The notes beneath the pieces were generated by a model. That model was not told where the DNA came from. It made no database searches and was given only the letters and a program-made list of their open reading frames with translations. The position numbers were made by a program, and so were the translations under genes. This document shows positions 13,254-13,878 of a DNA stretch of 13,878 nt, in pieces (position 1 is the first letter of the stretch; every line of letters begins with the position of its first letter). The stretch is from Niveispirillum sp. GTDB lineage: Bacteria > Pseudomonadota > Alphaproteobacteria > Azospirillales > Azospirillaceae. The stretch spans positions 1-13,878 of the forward strand of contig JAEMSB010000056.1 of NCBI GenBank assembly GCA_016463045.1, given 5' to 3'.

Positions 13254-13328
13254 TGGCTCCCAGGGAGGGATTCGAACCCCCGACCGGGCGGTTAACAGCC
13301 GCCTGCTCTACCTCTGAGCTACCTGGGA
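13254..13328 (-). tRNA. tRNA-Asn (GTT), upstream copy
   Basis: Identical over all 75 nt, including the encoded CCA, to the other tRNA-Asn gene; the identity extends four bases past the 5' end (13329-13332 matching 13156-13159). The anticodon is GTT. It is the promoter-proximal copy of the pair. Confidence 0.97.
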
Positions 13329-13380
13329 TCAGTAGTCACGTCACGACGCGTCATCGGCGCCGCATCGTGCGGTGGGCGGG

Positions 13381-13410
13381 CTTATAGCCAACCCGATCCG
13401 GGTTTGTAAA
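13381..13410 (-). promoter_or_regulatory. Putative stable-RNA promoter of the tRNA-Asn pair
   Basis: On the minus strand TTTACA (13410-13405), an 18-base spacer and TATAAG (13386-13381) are each one base off consensus. A GC-only stretch (CCCGCC) follows the -10, as in stringently controlled stable-RNA promoters. The predicted start is about 46 bp before the tRNA 5' end. The -35 lies in a small dyad GGGTTT-GT-AAACCC. Confidence 0.55.
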
Positions 13411-13504
13411 CCCCTGTTTCGCGATTTTGCGCATTTTCTTGATCGGGGTAGAAAATCCCTGTGATTCCAGTAGCCTGAACCCATGTCTGACAAGGGGGAC
13501 ACGC

Positions 13505-13878
13505 ATGCGCAACCATGACCCGGACGCCAATCCCTGGCGCACGCTGACCCGCCGTCCGGTTTATGAGAATCCCTGGATCCGGGTGGATCACCATGAAGTG
13601 CTGAAACCCAGCGGCGATCCCGGCATCTATGGCCTGGTCCATTTTCAAAACCATGCCGTCGGCGTGGTTCCCGTAGCGGCAGATGGCACGACCTGGCTGG
13701 TGGGGCAGTACCGTTACCCGCTGAACCGTTACAGCTGGGAAATCCCTGAAGGCGGTGTGCCGGCGGGCGAGGATCCCGCCGCCGGCGCCCAACGGGAACT
13801 GCGGGAGGAAACAGGCCTGACCGCTGCCTGCATGATCCCCATCATCCCCCGTGTGGCCCTGTCCAACAGCGTCTCAGA
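13505..13878 (+). CDS. Nudix hydrolase, ADP-sugar pyrophosphatase-like (3' end outside window)
   Basis: This is the first 124 residues of a Nudix-family enzyme; the frame is still open at the window end. The Nudix box is complete: G-x5-E-x7-REL-x-EE-x-GL, read as GGVPAGE, DPAAGAQ, RELREETGL at about residues 83-105. The N-terminal part (NPWIRVDHHEVLKPSG, then GVVPVAADGTTWLVGQYRYP, then WEIPEGG) is typical of ADP-ribose/ADP-sugar pyrophosphatase relatives, which hydrolyse nucleoside diphosphate sugars with Mg2+. The exact substrate cannot be set from this part. ATG 13505 is supported by AAGGGGGA about five bases upstream. It is divergent from the tRNA-Asn genes. Confidence 0.93.
   Translation, partial: MRNHDPDANPWRTLTRRPVYENPWIRVDHHEVLKPSGDPGIYGLVHFQNHAVGVVPVAADGTTWLVGQYRYPLNRYSWEIPEGGVPAGEDPAAGAQRELREETGLTAACMIPIIPRVALSNSVS

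Noticed and set aside
13081..13332. tRNA duplication as the attachment sites of an integrated element.
   Set aside because: Both copies are complete tRNAs only 98 bp apart with no integrase or cargo between them; simple tandem duplication explains it.

Overview
The window is chromosomal DNA of about 60-65% GC from an alphaproteobacterium. The strongest clue is a GcrA-type cell-cycle regulator (6122-6496), a family confined to Alphaproteobacteria. A Rickettsia/Thermus-type isocitrate dehydrogenase of about 480 residues, a CHASE3-HAMP-PAS chemoreceptor and a CoxE-like VWA protein fit Rhodospirillales (Azospirillum/Niveispirillum/Nitrospirillum relatives). That placement is inference. There is no integrase, transposase, phage gene or CRISPR array, so this looks like core genome with some lineage-specific pieces.

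Left part (1-3900): the 3' part of a PhnP-like metallo-beta-lactamase-fold hydrolase is followed 38 bp later by a YdgJ-like Gfo/Idh/MocA dehydrogenase. A convergent LysR regulator follows, and it is divergent from an NmrA-like NAD(P)-binding protein. The LysR/NmrA gap holds a 22-bp palindrome lying on a sigma70-like LysR promoter. A strong terminator closes the NmrA gene.

Middle (3900-8653), all on the minus strand: a chemoreceptor with a cytoplasmic PAS domain, gcrA with its own terminator, and icd. The icd-gcrA gap is rich in inverted repeats and carries two GANTC (CcrM) sites. Upstream of icd, a 441-bp gene-free stretch carries a cluster of imperfect repeats built on GAAAC/GTTTCAC arms.

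Right part (8654-13878): a six-helix membrane class III adenylate cyclase followed by a CoxE-like VWA protein (minus strand, probably one operon). Next is a 386-bp gene-free regulatory stretch with a good sigma54 (-24/-12) candidate and several dyads. It leads into two tandem paralogous secreted proteins that resemble spore coat protein U/Csu-type fimbrial subunits. They are separated by a strong intrinsic terminator that leaves no room for a second promoter. Then come a convergent Mth938-domain protein, two identical tRNA-Asn(GTT) genes on the minus strand with a stable-RNA-like promoter, and the 5' part of a Nudix hydrolase running off the end.

Most genes are ordinary housekeeping or signalling genes. 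The best candidates for something undescribed are the sigma54-linked tandem secreted-protein locus with its internal terminator, the repeat cluster upstream of icd, and the structured, GANTC-marked leader of gcrA.
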